From: JAXFQS01 sp034178815 | GTDB lineage: Bacteria; Verrucomicrobiota; Kiritimatiellia; RFP12; DVOR01 | Reading direction: 5' to 3' | Length of the DNA: 5,004 nt | NCBI GenBank assembly: GCA_034178815.1 | Contig: JAXFQS010000126.1 | Location: 1 to 5,004 of the forward strand | In this document: piece after piece, positions 1-5,004 of the stretch | Layout: the number at the start of each line of letters is the position of its first letter | Numbering within the stretch: the first letter of the stretch is position 1 | Program-made: the position numbers and the translations under genes | Notes under the pieces: model-generated | What the model saw: the letters and a program-made list of their open reading frames with translations, nothing else | Told to the model about the DNA's origin: nothing | The model's database searches: none

Positions 1-303
1 GAACTGGCGGCGAAGTATTTGCCCAACGGCGCGAGCGGCGTGGTGGTCTTCGGCGTGAAGGGCGGCGCGGACGAAGCGCGTCGGTTCACGGACGCGGCGA
101 GCGGGGACATCTTCTCCATCCTCGTGAATGTGGGCGACACGAAGAGTCTAATCATCCATCCCGCATCGACGACGCACTCGCAACTCTCCGACGAGGAACT
201 GCGCGAGGCCGGCGTCCTGCCCGAGTTGATTCGCCTTTCAATCGGCATCGAGCACATCGACGACATTATCGCAGCCTTGGAGGAGGCGTTCGAGAAGATT
301 TGA
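1..303 (+). CDS. metY: O-acetylhomoserine sulfhydrylase, C-terminal 100 residues (5' end outside window)
   Basis: This is the C-terminal end of a PLP-dependent enzyme of the Cys/Met metabolism family. Such enzymes make homocysteine from O-acetylhomoserine and sulfide in the cytoplasm, as part of methionine synthesis. The reading frame is open from base 1 to the TGA at 301-303. The visible 100 residues hold the family's C-terminal signature: a GVKGG segment, NVGDTKSL followed by HPASTTH (about residues 43-59 of the fragment), and the closing RLSIGIEHIDDII helix region. The Arg in that last segment (fragment residue 78) corresponds to the family's substrate-carboxylate-binding arginine. The catalytic lysine lies upstream, outside the window. 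The spacing and wording of the GDTKSL-HPASTTH block fit the MetY branch better than MetB/MetC, though a neighbouring branch such as MetZ cannot be fully excluded from a fragment. It precedes the DUF3034 gene by 63 nt on the same strand. Confidence 0.9.
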   Translation, partial: ELAAKYLPNGASGVVVFGVKGGADEARRFTDAASGDIFSILVNVGDTKSLIIHPASTTHSQLSDEELREAGVLPELIRLSIGIEHIDDIIAALEEAFEKI

Positions 304-353
304 ACGCCGCACCGGCAGTCGATTCAATCTGAACATTCCAACTAACCCTAGAC

Positions 354-358
354 AAGGA
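354..358 (+). promoter_or_regulatory. Ribosome binding site of the DUF3034-type gene
   Basis: AAGGA lies 8 nt before the ATG at 367. It supports that start, which also gives a well-formed signal peptide. Confidence 0.75.
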
Positions 359-366
359 TTCTCAAT

Positions 367-1248
367 ATGAACTTTAACGGAATCAAGCACAACTCTTTCT
401 CCCTCCTCTTCGCATCCGCCCTCTCGCTTTTCGCCTCTTCGGCCGTTGCGGGGGTGCCCTTGAACAACCTCCAAGGCACGGGCGGTATCGCGTTCAACCC
501 CTTGGCCTACACGGCGGGCCTGCCGTGGAGCGAGGATGGTTCGAATGTCCTGGACAAGGTGGTCTCGCGACCTCAGGTCGGCGCCTGGTATGTCAATCTC
601 AACGACGCGGGCATTGACTGGTGGGCCGGCTCGGTGGCGTTGACCTTCGCCGAGCGGTTGGAACTCTCCGCCGGCTACGGTCTAATCAACGCACACGAGT
701 ACGGTGACAACTCGATCAGCACCTACAACATTGGCGCGAAGTTGAGGATTCTCGACGAGAACGCCTTTGACACTACCTGGGTGCCGGCAATCGCCGTCGG
801 CGGCGTCTACAAGTACACCGACACCGAGCTGGCCGATGCTCTGGGGCTGGATAAGGATGGTTTCGACGCCTACGCGGTCGCGACCAAACTCATCACCCAG
901 ACGCCCGTGCCGGTTCTGCTCTCTGCGGGTCTTCTGCTCTCGGACGAGGTCATCAACGGCGTGGTCGGACACAACGACTACGATGTGGTGGCGTTCGGGA
1001 ACCTGGACATTCTGCCGGCGGAGAATGTCGCAATTGGTGTCGAGTACAAGCAGGGGGTCGACGCAGGCGACGGCATCCGCAACCATGATTACTGGGATGC
1101 CCATGTGGCGTGGTTCGTGACCAAGCAGTTGACGGTCGTGGCGGCCTTCGCGGAGACGGGCAACAAGGACAAGTTCTATCGAGAGGGAAGCACGAAGAAC
1201 CTGGGCGTTGGCTCGGGCGCGGTCTTCTCCGTACAGTACCAGTTCTGA
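367..1248 (+). CDS. DUF3034-type secreted protein, probable outer-membrane beta-barrel
   Basis: This 293-residue protein begins with a Sec signal peptide: a short basic start (Lys7), a hydrophobic stretch at about residues 12-25, and an AVA cleavage site at 26-28 giving a mature start at Gly29. The mature N-terminus (GVPLNNLQGTGGIAFNPLAY) resembles the opening motif I associate with DUF3034 proteins; this is recalled, not searched. The rest alternates short amphipathic strands with turns rich in Asp, Asn and Gly, and the chain ends in the aromatic tail QYQF, as expected of an outer-membrane barrel. No catalytic motif is visible and the function is unknown. The gene sits between two sulfide-assimilating enzymes, so a role in the envelope related to sulfur compounds is conceivable, but this is inference from position only. 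The gaps of 63 nt before and 39 nt after contain no obvious terminator. Confidence 0.75.
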   Translation: MNFNGIKHNSFSLLFASALSLFASSAVAGVPLNNLQGTGGIAFNPLAYTAGLPWSEDGSNVLDKVVSRPQVGAWYVNLNDAGIDWWAGSVALTFAERLELSAGYGLINAHEYGDNSISTYNIGAKLRILDENAFDTTWVPAIAVGGVYKYTDTELADALGLDKDGFDAYAVATKLITQTPVPVLLSAGLLLSDEVINGVVGHNDYDVVAFGNLDILPAENVAIGVEYKQGVDAGDGIRNHDYWDAHVAWFVTKQLTVVAAFAETGNKDKFYREGSTKNLGVGSGAVFSVQYQF

Positions 1249-1273
1249 TTTTCACAGTCAACCCTAAAAACCG

Positions 1274-1279
1274 AAAGGA
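1274..1279 (+). promoter_or_regulatory. Ribosome binding site that decides the cysK start (TTG 1288)
   Basis: AAAGGA at 1274-1279 runs into the in-frame ATG at 1279, so that ATG has no spacer from the Shine-Dalgarno sequence. The in-frame TTG at 1288 is 8 nt downstream, the normal distance, so the site points to TTG as the true start. Confidence 0.7.
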
Positions 1280-1287
1280 TGGTCGTT

Positions 1288-2211
1288 TTGAGCCAAATCG
1301 CAAAGAACATTCTGGAAAAGGTCGGCGGCACGCCGCTGGTCGAAATCTCCAGACGCCTGAATAAGGGGCAGGCGCGCGTACTCGCGAAAGTCGAATACTT
1401 CAACCCCGGCGGCAGCGTGAAGGACCGCATCGCGCTGGCGATGGTCGAGGCGGCGGAGCAATCCGGAGCCTTGACCAAGGGTAGCGTCATCATAGAGCCG
1501 ACGAGCGGCAACACGGGGGTCGGGCTGGCGCTCGTCTCCGCGGTGAAGGGCTACCGGCTGATTCTGACGATGCCCGAGACGATGAGTATCGAGCGGCGCA
1601 AGTTGGCGGCGGCGTACGGCGCGGAAATCGTGCTGACGCCCGGCGCCGCGGGGATGAAGGGCGCGATTGCCAAGGCGGAGGAACTCCGCGCGGCGACGCC
1701 CGGTTCGGTGATTCTCCAGCAGTTCGAGAACCCGGCGAATCCCGCGTTCCACTACCGCACAACGGGGCCCGAGGTCTGGGTGGGAACCGGCGGTGAAGTG
1801 GCGGCGTTCGTTGCGGGCGTCGGCACGGGCGGGACGATCACCGGCACGGGCCGCTACTTGAAGGAGCAGAACCCCGAGGTGAAGCTCTTTGCGGTGGAGC
1901 CTGACACCTCGCCGGTGCTCTCCGGCAGCGCGCCTGGCCCGCACAAGATCCAAGGGATCGGCGCGGGATTCGTCCCGAAGGTCTTGGATGTCTCGCTGCT
2001 GAGCGAGGTAATCAAGGCCAGCGCGGAGAATGCGGGCGCGACGGCGCGGGCGGCTGCGGCTCAGGAGGGACTGCTCGTGGGCATCTCTTCGGGTGCCGCG
2101 CTCTGGGCGGCTCTTGAGCTCTCCAAGCGTCCAGAGTTTGCGGGCAAGACGATTGTCGCGCTGCTGCCTGACACGGGCGAGCGGTACTTGTCGACTTGGC
2201 TCTTCGGGTGA
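1288..2211 (+). CDS. cysK: Cysteine synthase (O-acetylserine sulfhydrylase)
   Basis: This PLP enzyme of fold type II makes L-cysteine from O-acetylserine and sulfide in the cytoplasm. With the TTG start it has 307 residues, close to the usual 305-320. Visible landmarks are the PLP-binding lysine in GGSVKDR (Lys45), the substrate loop TSGNTG (72-77), the phosphate-binding loop GTGGT (179-183), the KIQGIGAGFVP segment, and GISSGAA (265-271) with the Ser that contacts the PLP ring nitrogen. The end, DTGERYLST followed by WLFG, is typical. TTG 1288 is preferred over ATG 1279 because AAAGGA at 1274-1279 overlaps the ATG, and because the protein then begins MSQIAKNILE like its relatives. The stop codon overlaps the hydE start by 4 nt (GTGA, 2208-2211), which suggests translational coupling. 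No regulatory extension such as a CBS domain is present. Confidence 0.95.
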   Translation: MSQIAKNILEKVGGTPLVEISRRLNKGQARVLAKVEYFNPGGSVKDRIALAMVEAAEQSGALTKGSVIIEPTSGNTGVGLALVSAVKGYRLILTMPETMSIERRKLAAAYGAEIVLTPGAAGMKGAIAKAEELRAATPGSVILQQFENPANPAFHYRTTGPEVWVGTGGEVAAFVAGVGTGGTITGTGRYLKEQNPEVKLFAVEPDTSPVLSGSAPGPHKIQGIGAGFVPKVLDVSLLSEVIKASAENAGATARAAAAQEGLLVGISSGAALWAALELSKRPEFAGKTIVALLPDTGERYLSTWLFG

Positions 2212-3287
2212 GCGACGAGTTCCTGCTGGCAAAAGCCGCCGGACGGTCGCGCGCGCTGACACGCCGGGAGTTGACCGCCTTGTTGACGACTCCCGACGCG
2301 GAGGCGCTTTTTGCCGCCGCGCGGGATGTTCGCTACCGGCAGACGGGACGGAAGGTCTTCTGCCGCGGGCTGCTGGAGTTTTCGAATGTCTGCGCGAAGA
2401 ATTGTCTCTACTGCGGCATCCGGCGGGGGAACCGTGAGGTTCGCCGCTATCGGATGGAGCGGGGGGAGGTTCTGGAGGCGGTAGGCTGGGCGATTGAGGC
2501 GGGGTATGGCAATGTCGTGCTCCAGTCTGGCGAAGTGTCGGATGAGGCCTCGGTCTCGTTCGTCGAGGATCTGGTCTCGTCCATCCGCTCGCTTGCGGGC
2601 AGCGAGTTTGGCATCACGCTGAGCCTCGGTGAGCAGACGCCGGAGGTCTACCGCCGCTGGAAGCAGGCGGGGGCGCACCGCTATCTGCTGCGCATTGAAA
2701 CCTCGAATTCGGAACTCTATGCCTCGCTCCACCCGGCGGATCATTCGTGGGCGCATCGGGTCGAATGCCTGCGCGCGCTCCGCACCTGCGGCTACCAAGT
2801 CGGCAGCGGCGTAATGGCGGGGCTTCCGGGGCAGACGGTCGAGGATTTGGCGGCGGACATTGAATTCTTCGCGAAGGAGGATTTCGATATGATTGGTATG
2901 GGCCCCTATGTCCCGCACCTGTCAACCCCCGTGGGACGAAGGTTCCCATGGTCGGGGGCGAAAGCTGCCTACCACCTGGAACTGGGGCTGCGTATGATTG
3001 CCGTGACCCGGCTCTACCTGCACGAGGTCAACATCGCCGCGGCGACCGCTCTCCAGGCGCTCGACCCGAAGGGGCGCGAACGCGGCCTGCTCGCCGGAGC
3101 CAATGTCATTATGCCCAATGTCACGCCCGTTCGCTATCGCGCCGAATACGCCCTCTACGCCGGCAAACCCTGCCTCGGCGAATCCCCCCTCCAGTGCCGC
3201 GGATGCCTCGCCCGGCGCGTCGCCTCCACCGGCGGAGAAATCGCCTGGAACGAGCGCGGGGATTCCCCCAGATGGAGGGTGAGATGA
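2208..3287 (+). CDS. hydE: Radical SAM maturase HydE ([FeFe] hydrogenase H-cluster assembly)
   Basis: HydE acts with HydG and HydF to build the di-iron part of the [FeFe]-hydrogenase active site, using S-adenosylmethionine to process the iron-CO-cyanide-cysteine complex made by HydG. The product has 359 residues, near the usual 345-365. The radical SAM cluster motif is C62xxxC66xxC69 within EFSNVCAKNCLYCGIRR. Further HydE landmarks are RYRM (80-83), LQSGE (105-109), TLSLGE (137-142), RYLLRIETS (158-166), GLPGQT, the DFDMIGMGPYVPH segment, and ANVIMPNVTP. Three late cysteines, C322-x7-C330-x2-C333, match the auxiliary-cluster spacing recalled from Thermotoga HydE; many other HydE proteins lack it. 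The GTG start at 2208 is chosen because it forms a 4-nt overlap with cysK; a TTG at 2196 is the alternative. ThiH and PylB are less likely because the block after the cysteine motif follows HydE. HydF, HydG and hydrogenase genes are not in the window. Confidence 0.87.
   Translation: MSDEFLLAKAAGRSRALTRRELTALLTTPDAEALFAAARDVRYRQTGRKVFCRGLLEFSNVCAKNCLYCGIRRGNREVRRYRMERGEVLEAVGWAIEAGYGNVVLQSGEVSDEASVSFVEDLVSSIRSLAGSEFGITLSLGEQTPEVYRRWKQAGAHRYLLRIETSNSELYASLHPADHSWAHRVECLRALRTCGYQVGSGVMAGLPGQTVEDLAADIEFFAKEDFDMIGMGPYVPHLSTPVGRRFPWSGAKAAYHLELGLRMIAVTRLYLHEVNIAAATALQALDPKGRERGLLAGANVIMPNVTPVRYRAEYALYAGKPCLGESPLQCRGCLARRVASTGGEIAWNERGDSPRWRVR
3274..3279 (+). promoter_or_regulatory. Ribosome binding site of the mnmA-like gene, inside the end of hydE
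   Basis: GGAGGG lies 4 nt before the ATG at 3284. An upstream in-frame ATG at 3272 overlaps this site almost completely and so is unlikely to be the start. The choice gives a 4-nt ATGA overlap with hydE. Confidence 0.75.
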
Positions 3288-4339
3288 GAGTCGCCGTCGC
3301 CCTTTCCGGCGGCGTCGACTCCGCCGTCGCCGCCTACCTGCTCAAGGCCGCCGGGCACGATGTCATCGGAGTCACCATGAGCCTCTGGCGCGACGGCCGC
3401 TACAAGGGCGGCCCCCGCGACGCCTGCTTCGGCCCGGGCGAAAAAGAAGACATCAAGGTCGCCGGAGAACTCGCCGAACGCCTCGCCATCCCGTTGCGCG
3501 TCGTCGACCTATCCGACGCCTACGAGCGCCTCGTGCTCGAACACTTCCGCCGCGAACGCCTTGCCGGCAGAACCCCCAATCCCTGCGTCGTCTGCAACGC
3601 CAAACTCAAGTTCGGACTCCTCCCCGAGTGCGCCGCGCGCCTCGACGGCTCCTTCGCCCGCTTCGCCACCGGACATTACGCCCGCCTCGTCCGCAGCAAC
3701 GGACGACTCGCCGTCGCCCAAGCCGCCGACCGACGCAAAGACCAAAGTTACTTTCTCTGGAGACTGACCCTGCCGCAACTGGAAAAGATTGTCTTCCCCC
3801 TCGGCTGGCTCGACAAACTGGAGGTTCGCCAGATTGCCCGCCAGGCCGGCCTTCCTATGGCGGAAAAGAGCGACTCGCAAGACTTCTATTCGGGCAACCC
3901 GAACGAACTCCTCGGCGCCCCCGATGCGCCGGGAGAGATCCTTTCGGCGGACGGGAAAATCCTCGGAACCCACCACGGATACTGGCACTACACAATCGGT
4001 CAGCGGCACGGACTGGGGCTTTCCGGCAGCGGCGAACCGTGGTATGTCCTAGACATTCTGCCGGAGACCAATCAGGTCATTGTCGGCCGGCAAGGCGATC
4101 TGCGCATAAGCAGGTTCCGCATCGGAGAAATCAACTGGCAAGGGATGGCGAAACCTACCGGGCCCGTCGATTGCCGTGTGAAAATCCGCTCGTCGGGAAC
4201 GTCCCTCGGGCTTGCAGTCTTTGACGGCGGCGTCATCGAATCCCGTGCGGGATTCTGGGGCGTCGCACCAGGACAGTCGGCCGTGGTCTATTCAGACCAA
4301 GGGGTCGTCCTCTGCGGCGGAATCATCGAAAAGGAATGA
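3284..4339 (+). CDS. mnmA: MnmA-type tRNA 2-thiouridylase, variant lacking the second catalytic cysteine
   Basis: MnmA enzymes adenylate uridine 34 of Lys, Glu and Gln tRNAs and replace its 2-oxygen with sulfur. This protein has 351 residues, about normal. It shows the PP-loop SGGVDS (8-13), the TPNPCVVCN block (97-105), ATGHYAR (128-134), KDQSYFLW (152-159), and the C-terminal YTIGQRHGLG and YVLDI segments. Cys104 matches the first catalytic cysteine of E. coli MnmA (Cys102), and an additional Cys101 makes a CxxC. The second catalytic cysteine, in E. coli the ICF motif at Cys199, is replaced: here the block reads KSDSQDFYSG (195-204) with Tyr202 at that position. I recall similar SQDF variants in other anaerobes, so this looks like a subfamily and not a damaged gene. 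ATG 3284 overlaps the hydE stop by 4 nt and has GGAGGG upstream; the reading frame extends upstream to 2948, but that part lies over hydE. thiS follows after 10 nt, hinting at carrier-supplied sulfur. Confidence 0.88.
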   Translation: MRVAVALSGGVDSAVAAYLLKAAGHDVIGVTMSLWRDGRYKGGPRDACFGPGEKEDIKVAGELAERLAIPLRVVDLSDAYERLVLEHFRRERLAGRTPNPCVVCNAKLKFGLLPECAARLDGSFARFATGHYARLVRSNGRLAVAQAADRRKDQSYFLWRLTLPQLEKIVFPLGWLDKLEVRQIARQAGLPMAEKSDSQDFYSGNPNELLGAPDAPGEILSADGKILGTHHGYWHYTIGQRHGLGLSGSGEPWYVLDILPETNQVIVGRQGDLRISRFRIGEINWQGMAKPTGPVDCRVKIRSSGTSLGLAVFDGGVIESRAGFWGVAPGQSAVVYSDQGVVLCGGIIEKE

Positions 4340-4349
4340 CGGAACGGAT

Positions 4350-4547
4350 ATGACGATTTGGTACCAAGGTCATCAGACGCAGACTTCCGCCGGGACGGTT
4401 GGTGAGTTTCTCCGGGAGCGGAATCTGCCCGAAACGGCCATTGCGGAATACAAGGGTGAGGTCTACTGCGGCAGGGAGCAACTGGATCGGCTCGTGCTTG
4501 AGGAGGGGGCGGATCTCAACCTTTTCGACATCGTTTCGGGAGGCTAG
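4350..4547 (+). CDS. thiS: ThiS/MoaD-like sulfur carrier protein
   Basis: This small protein of 65 residues has the size and layout of a beta-grasp sulfur carrier. It opens with a short strand (MTIWYQG), continues with a TVGEFLRERNLP helix region, and ends in the diagnostic Gly-Gly (residues 64-65), the tail that an E1-like enzyme adenylates and converts to a thiocarboxylate. The DIVSGG ending resembles ThiS more than MoaD. The ATG at 4350 is chosen because it yields the standard ThiS length; the open frame continues upstream to 4212, but that part overlaps mnmA. A weak GGA at 4341-4343 precedes it by 6 nt, and coupling to the mnmA stop 10 nt upstream is likely. The thiF-like partner begins 3 nt after the stop. 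No thiG or thiH is in view, so the sulfur acceptor could be thiamine synthesis, the adjacent MnmA-like enzyme, or another pathway. Cys40 lies in the middle of the chain; its meaning is unknown. Confidence 0.87.
   Translation: MTIWYQGHQTQTSAGTVGEFLRERNLPETAIAEYKGEVYCGREQLDRLVLEEGADLNLFDIVSGG
4538..4543 (+). promoter_or_regulatory. Ribosome binding site of the thiF-like gene
   Basis: GGGAGG, placed over the Gly-Gly codons at the end of thiS, lies 7 nt before the GTG at 4551 and supports that non-ATG start. Confidence 0.75.
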
Positions 4548-4550
4548 GTC

Positions 4551-5004
4551 GTGGCGGCGAATCTATATCTAGACAGCCGCGAGCGGGCGTTGCTGGAGGG
4601 GGCGAAGGTGGGCATCGCCGGGGCCGGCGGGTTGGGCTCTAACTGTGCCGCGCATCTCGTCCGAGCGGGGGTGAGGAGGCTTGTTCTGGCGGACTTTGAT
4701 AGGGTGGAGGCGAGGAATTTGAACCGCCAGTTTTTCTTCCGCGACCAGTTGGGGATGGGGAAGGTCGAGGCTTTGGCGGCGAATCTCCGGCGGATTGAGC
4801 CGGGTGTGGAACTGGAACTCCATCCGGTTCGATTGGAGGCTGCGAACATCCCCGTCGTCTTCTCGGAATGCGACCTGGTGGTTGAGGCTTTTGACTCGGC
4901 GTCGGCGAAATCTCTGCTGCTGGAGTGTCTGCTTCCAACGGGGAAGATGGTGGTTGCGGCGAGCGGGATTGCCGGGTGGGGGCGCTCGGGGGAGGTGCGT
5001 ACGA
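4551..5004 (+). CDS. thiF: ThiF-type (E1-like) sulfur-carrier adenylyltransferase, 3' end outside window
   Basis: ThiF/MoeB/HesA enzymes use ATP to adenylate the C-terminal glycine of a sulfur carrier. The first 151 codons are present, and the last base of the window starts codon 152. A Rossmann ATP site is clear: GAGGLGS (24-30) followed by the acidic residue at the end of strand 2 (LADFD, Asp48). The adenylation motif NLNRQ (56-60) follows, then GMGKVEAL with Lys71, and VVEAFDSA with Asp115, the usual magnesium-site aspartate. The short N-terminus before the Rossmann loop and the order of motifs resemble the compact ThiF group of about 200 residues found beside thiS in anaerobes. Any C-terminal zinc-binding cysteines or rhodanese domain would lie outside the window. 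The GTG start at 4551 has a good ribosome site at 4538-4543 and sits 3 nt after the thiS stop, so the pair is almost certainly co-translated and functionally matched. Confidence 0.9.
   Translation, partial: MAANLYLDSRERALLEGAKVGIAGAGGLGSNCAAHLVRAGVRRLVLADFDRVEARNLNRQFFFRDQLGMGKVEALAANLRRIEPGVELELHPVRLEAANIPVVFSECDLVVEAFDSASAKSLLLECLLPTGKMVVAASGIAGWGRSGEVRT

Noticed and set aside
306..316. Small inverted repeat GCCG-CAC-CGGC just after the metY stop
   Set aside because: Only a 4-bp stem with a 3-nt loop and no T tract follows, so it is too weak to call a terminator.
344..1279. AACCCTA followed by AAGGA in both leader regions (344-358 and 1260-1279)
   Set aside because: The distance between the two elements differs (3 nt against 8 nt) and the match is short. 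It could be chance, so no operator or repeat is claimed.
1264..2262. Long minus-strand reading frame of 332 codons opposite cysK
   Set aside because: It is extremely Arg-rich with no recognisable motif and lies entirely opposite a confident gene. This is typical of antisense frames in GC-rich DNA.
2948..3283. A 112-residue N-terminal extension of the MnmA-like reading frame
   Set aside because: It overlaps the conserved C-terminus of hydE in another frame, is rich in Arg and Pro as GC-rich shadow frames are, and MnmA relatives begin near the SGGVDS loop. The ribosome site at 3274 supports ATG 3284.
2208..3287. Radical SAM gene as ThiH, given the downstream thiS and thiF
   Set aside because: The sequence around the cluster motif, the LQSGE and RYLLRIETS blocks and the C-x7-C-x2-C tail follow HydE, and the protein lacks the ThiH-type context around the cysteine motif.
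3509..4009. Minus-strand frame of 166 codons opposite mnmA
   Set aside because: No family motif and full overlap with the conserved core of mnmA. It is a shadow frame.
1006..4064. Thirteen-base identical word GACATTCTGCCGG at 1006-1018 and 4052-4064
   Set aside because: Both copies lie in genes and encode the common stretch LDILP. There is no similarity beyond it, so this is chance coding identity.

Overview
This 5-kb window is a compact run of seven genes, all on the + strand, and nearly all concern sulfur. In order it holds: the end of an O-acetylhomoserine sulfhydrylase (metY); a secreted, barrel-like protein of the DUF3034 type; cysteine synthase (cysK); a radical SAM enzyme matching HydE, the [FeFe]-hydrogenase maturase; an MnmA-type tRNA 2-thiouridylase of a variant form; a ThiS-type sulfur carrier; and the first 151 codons of a ThiF-type E1-like activating enzyme that runs off the right edge.

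The organism is a GC-rich bacterium. The Sec signal peptide and the C-terminal aromatic barrel signature of the DUF3034 protein point to a Gram-negative cell with an outer membrane. HydE points to an anaerobe or facultative anaerobe with [FeFe] hydrogenase. A Verrucomicrobia/Kiritimatiellota-like or deltaproteobacterial source is possible, but the taxonomic guess is weak and rests on protein style only.

Layout: metY ends at 303, followed by a 63-nt gap, DUF3034 (367-1248), a 39-nt gap, cysK (TTG start at 1288, end 2211), then a 4-nt GTGA overlap to hydE (2208-3287), a 4-nt ATGA overlap to mnmA-like (3284-4339), a 10-nt gap to thiS (4350-4547) and a 3-nt gap to thiF (4551 to beyond 5004). No terminator-like hairpin with a T tract and no convincing promoter is visible between genes, so one transcript, at least from cysK to thiF, is likely.

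Working model (inference): MetY and CysK assimilate sulfide into homocysteine and cysteine. ThiF adenylates the Gly-Gly tail of ThiS so that it can carry sulfur. The MnmA-like enzyme, which has CxxC but lacks the second catalytic cysteine of E. coli MnmA, may receive sulfur from this carrier instead of a persulfide relay, in the manner of eukaryotic Urm1/Ncs6 or Thermus TtuB/TtuA. HydE is the outlier. Its tight coupling to cysteine synthase is notable because the iron-cyanide-carbonyl precursor that HydE processes carries a cysteine ligand. The two most interesting points are the variant MnmA next to ThiS-ThiF and the cysK-hydE coupling.
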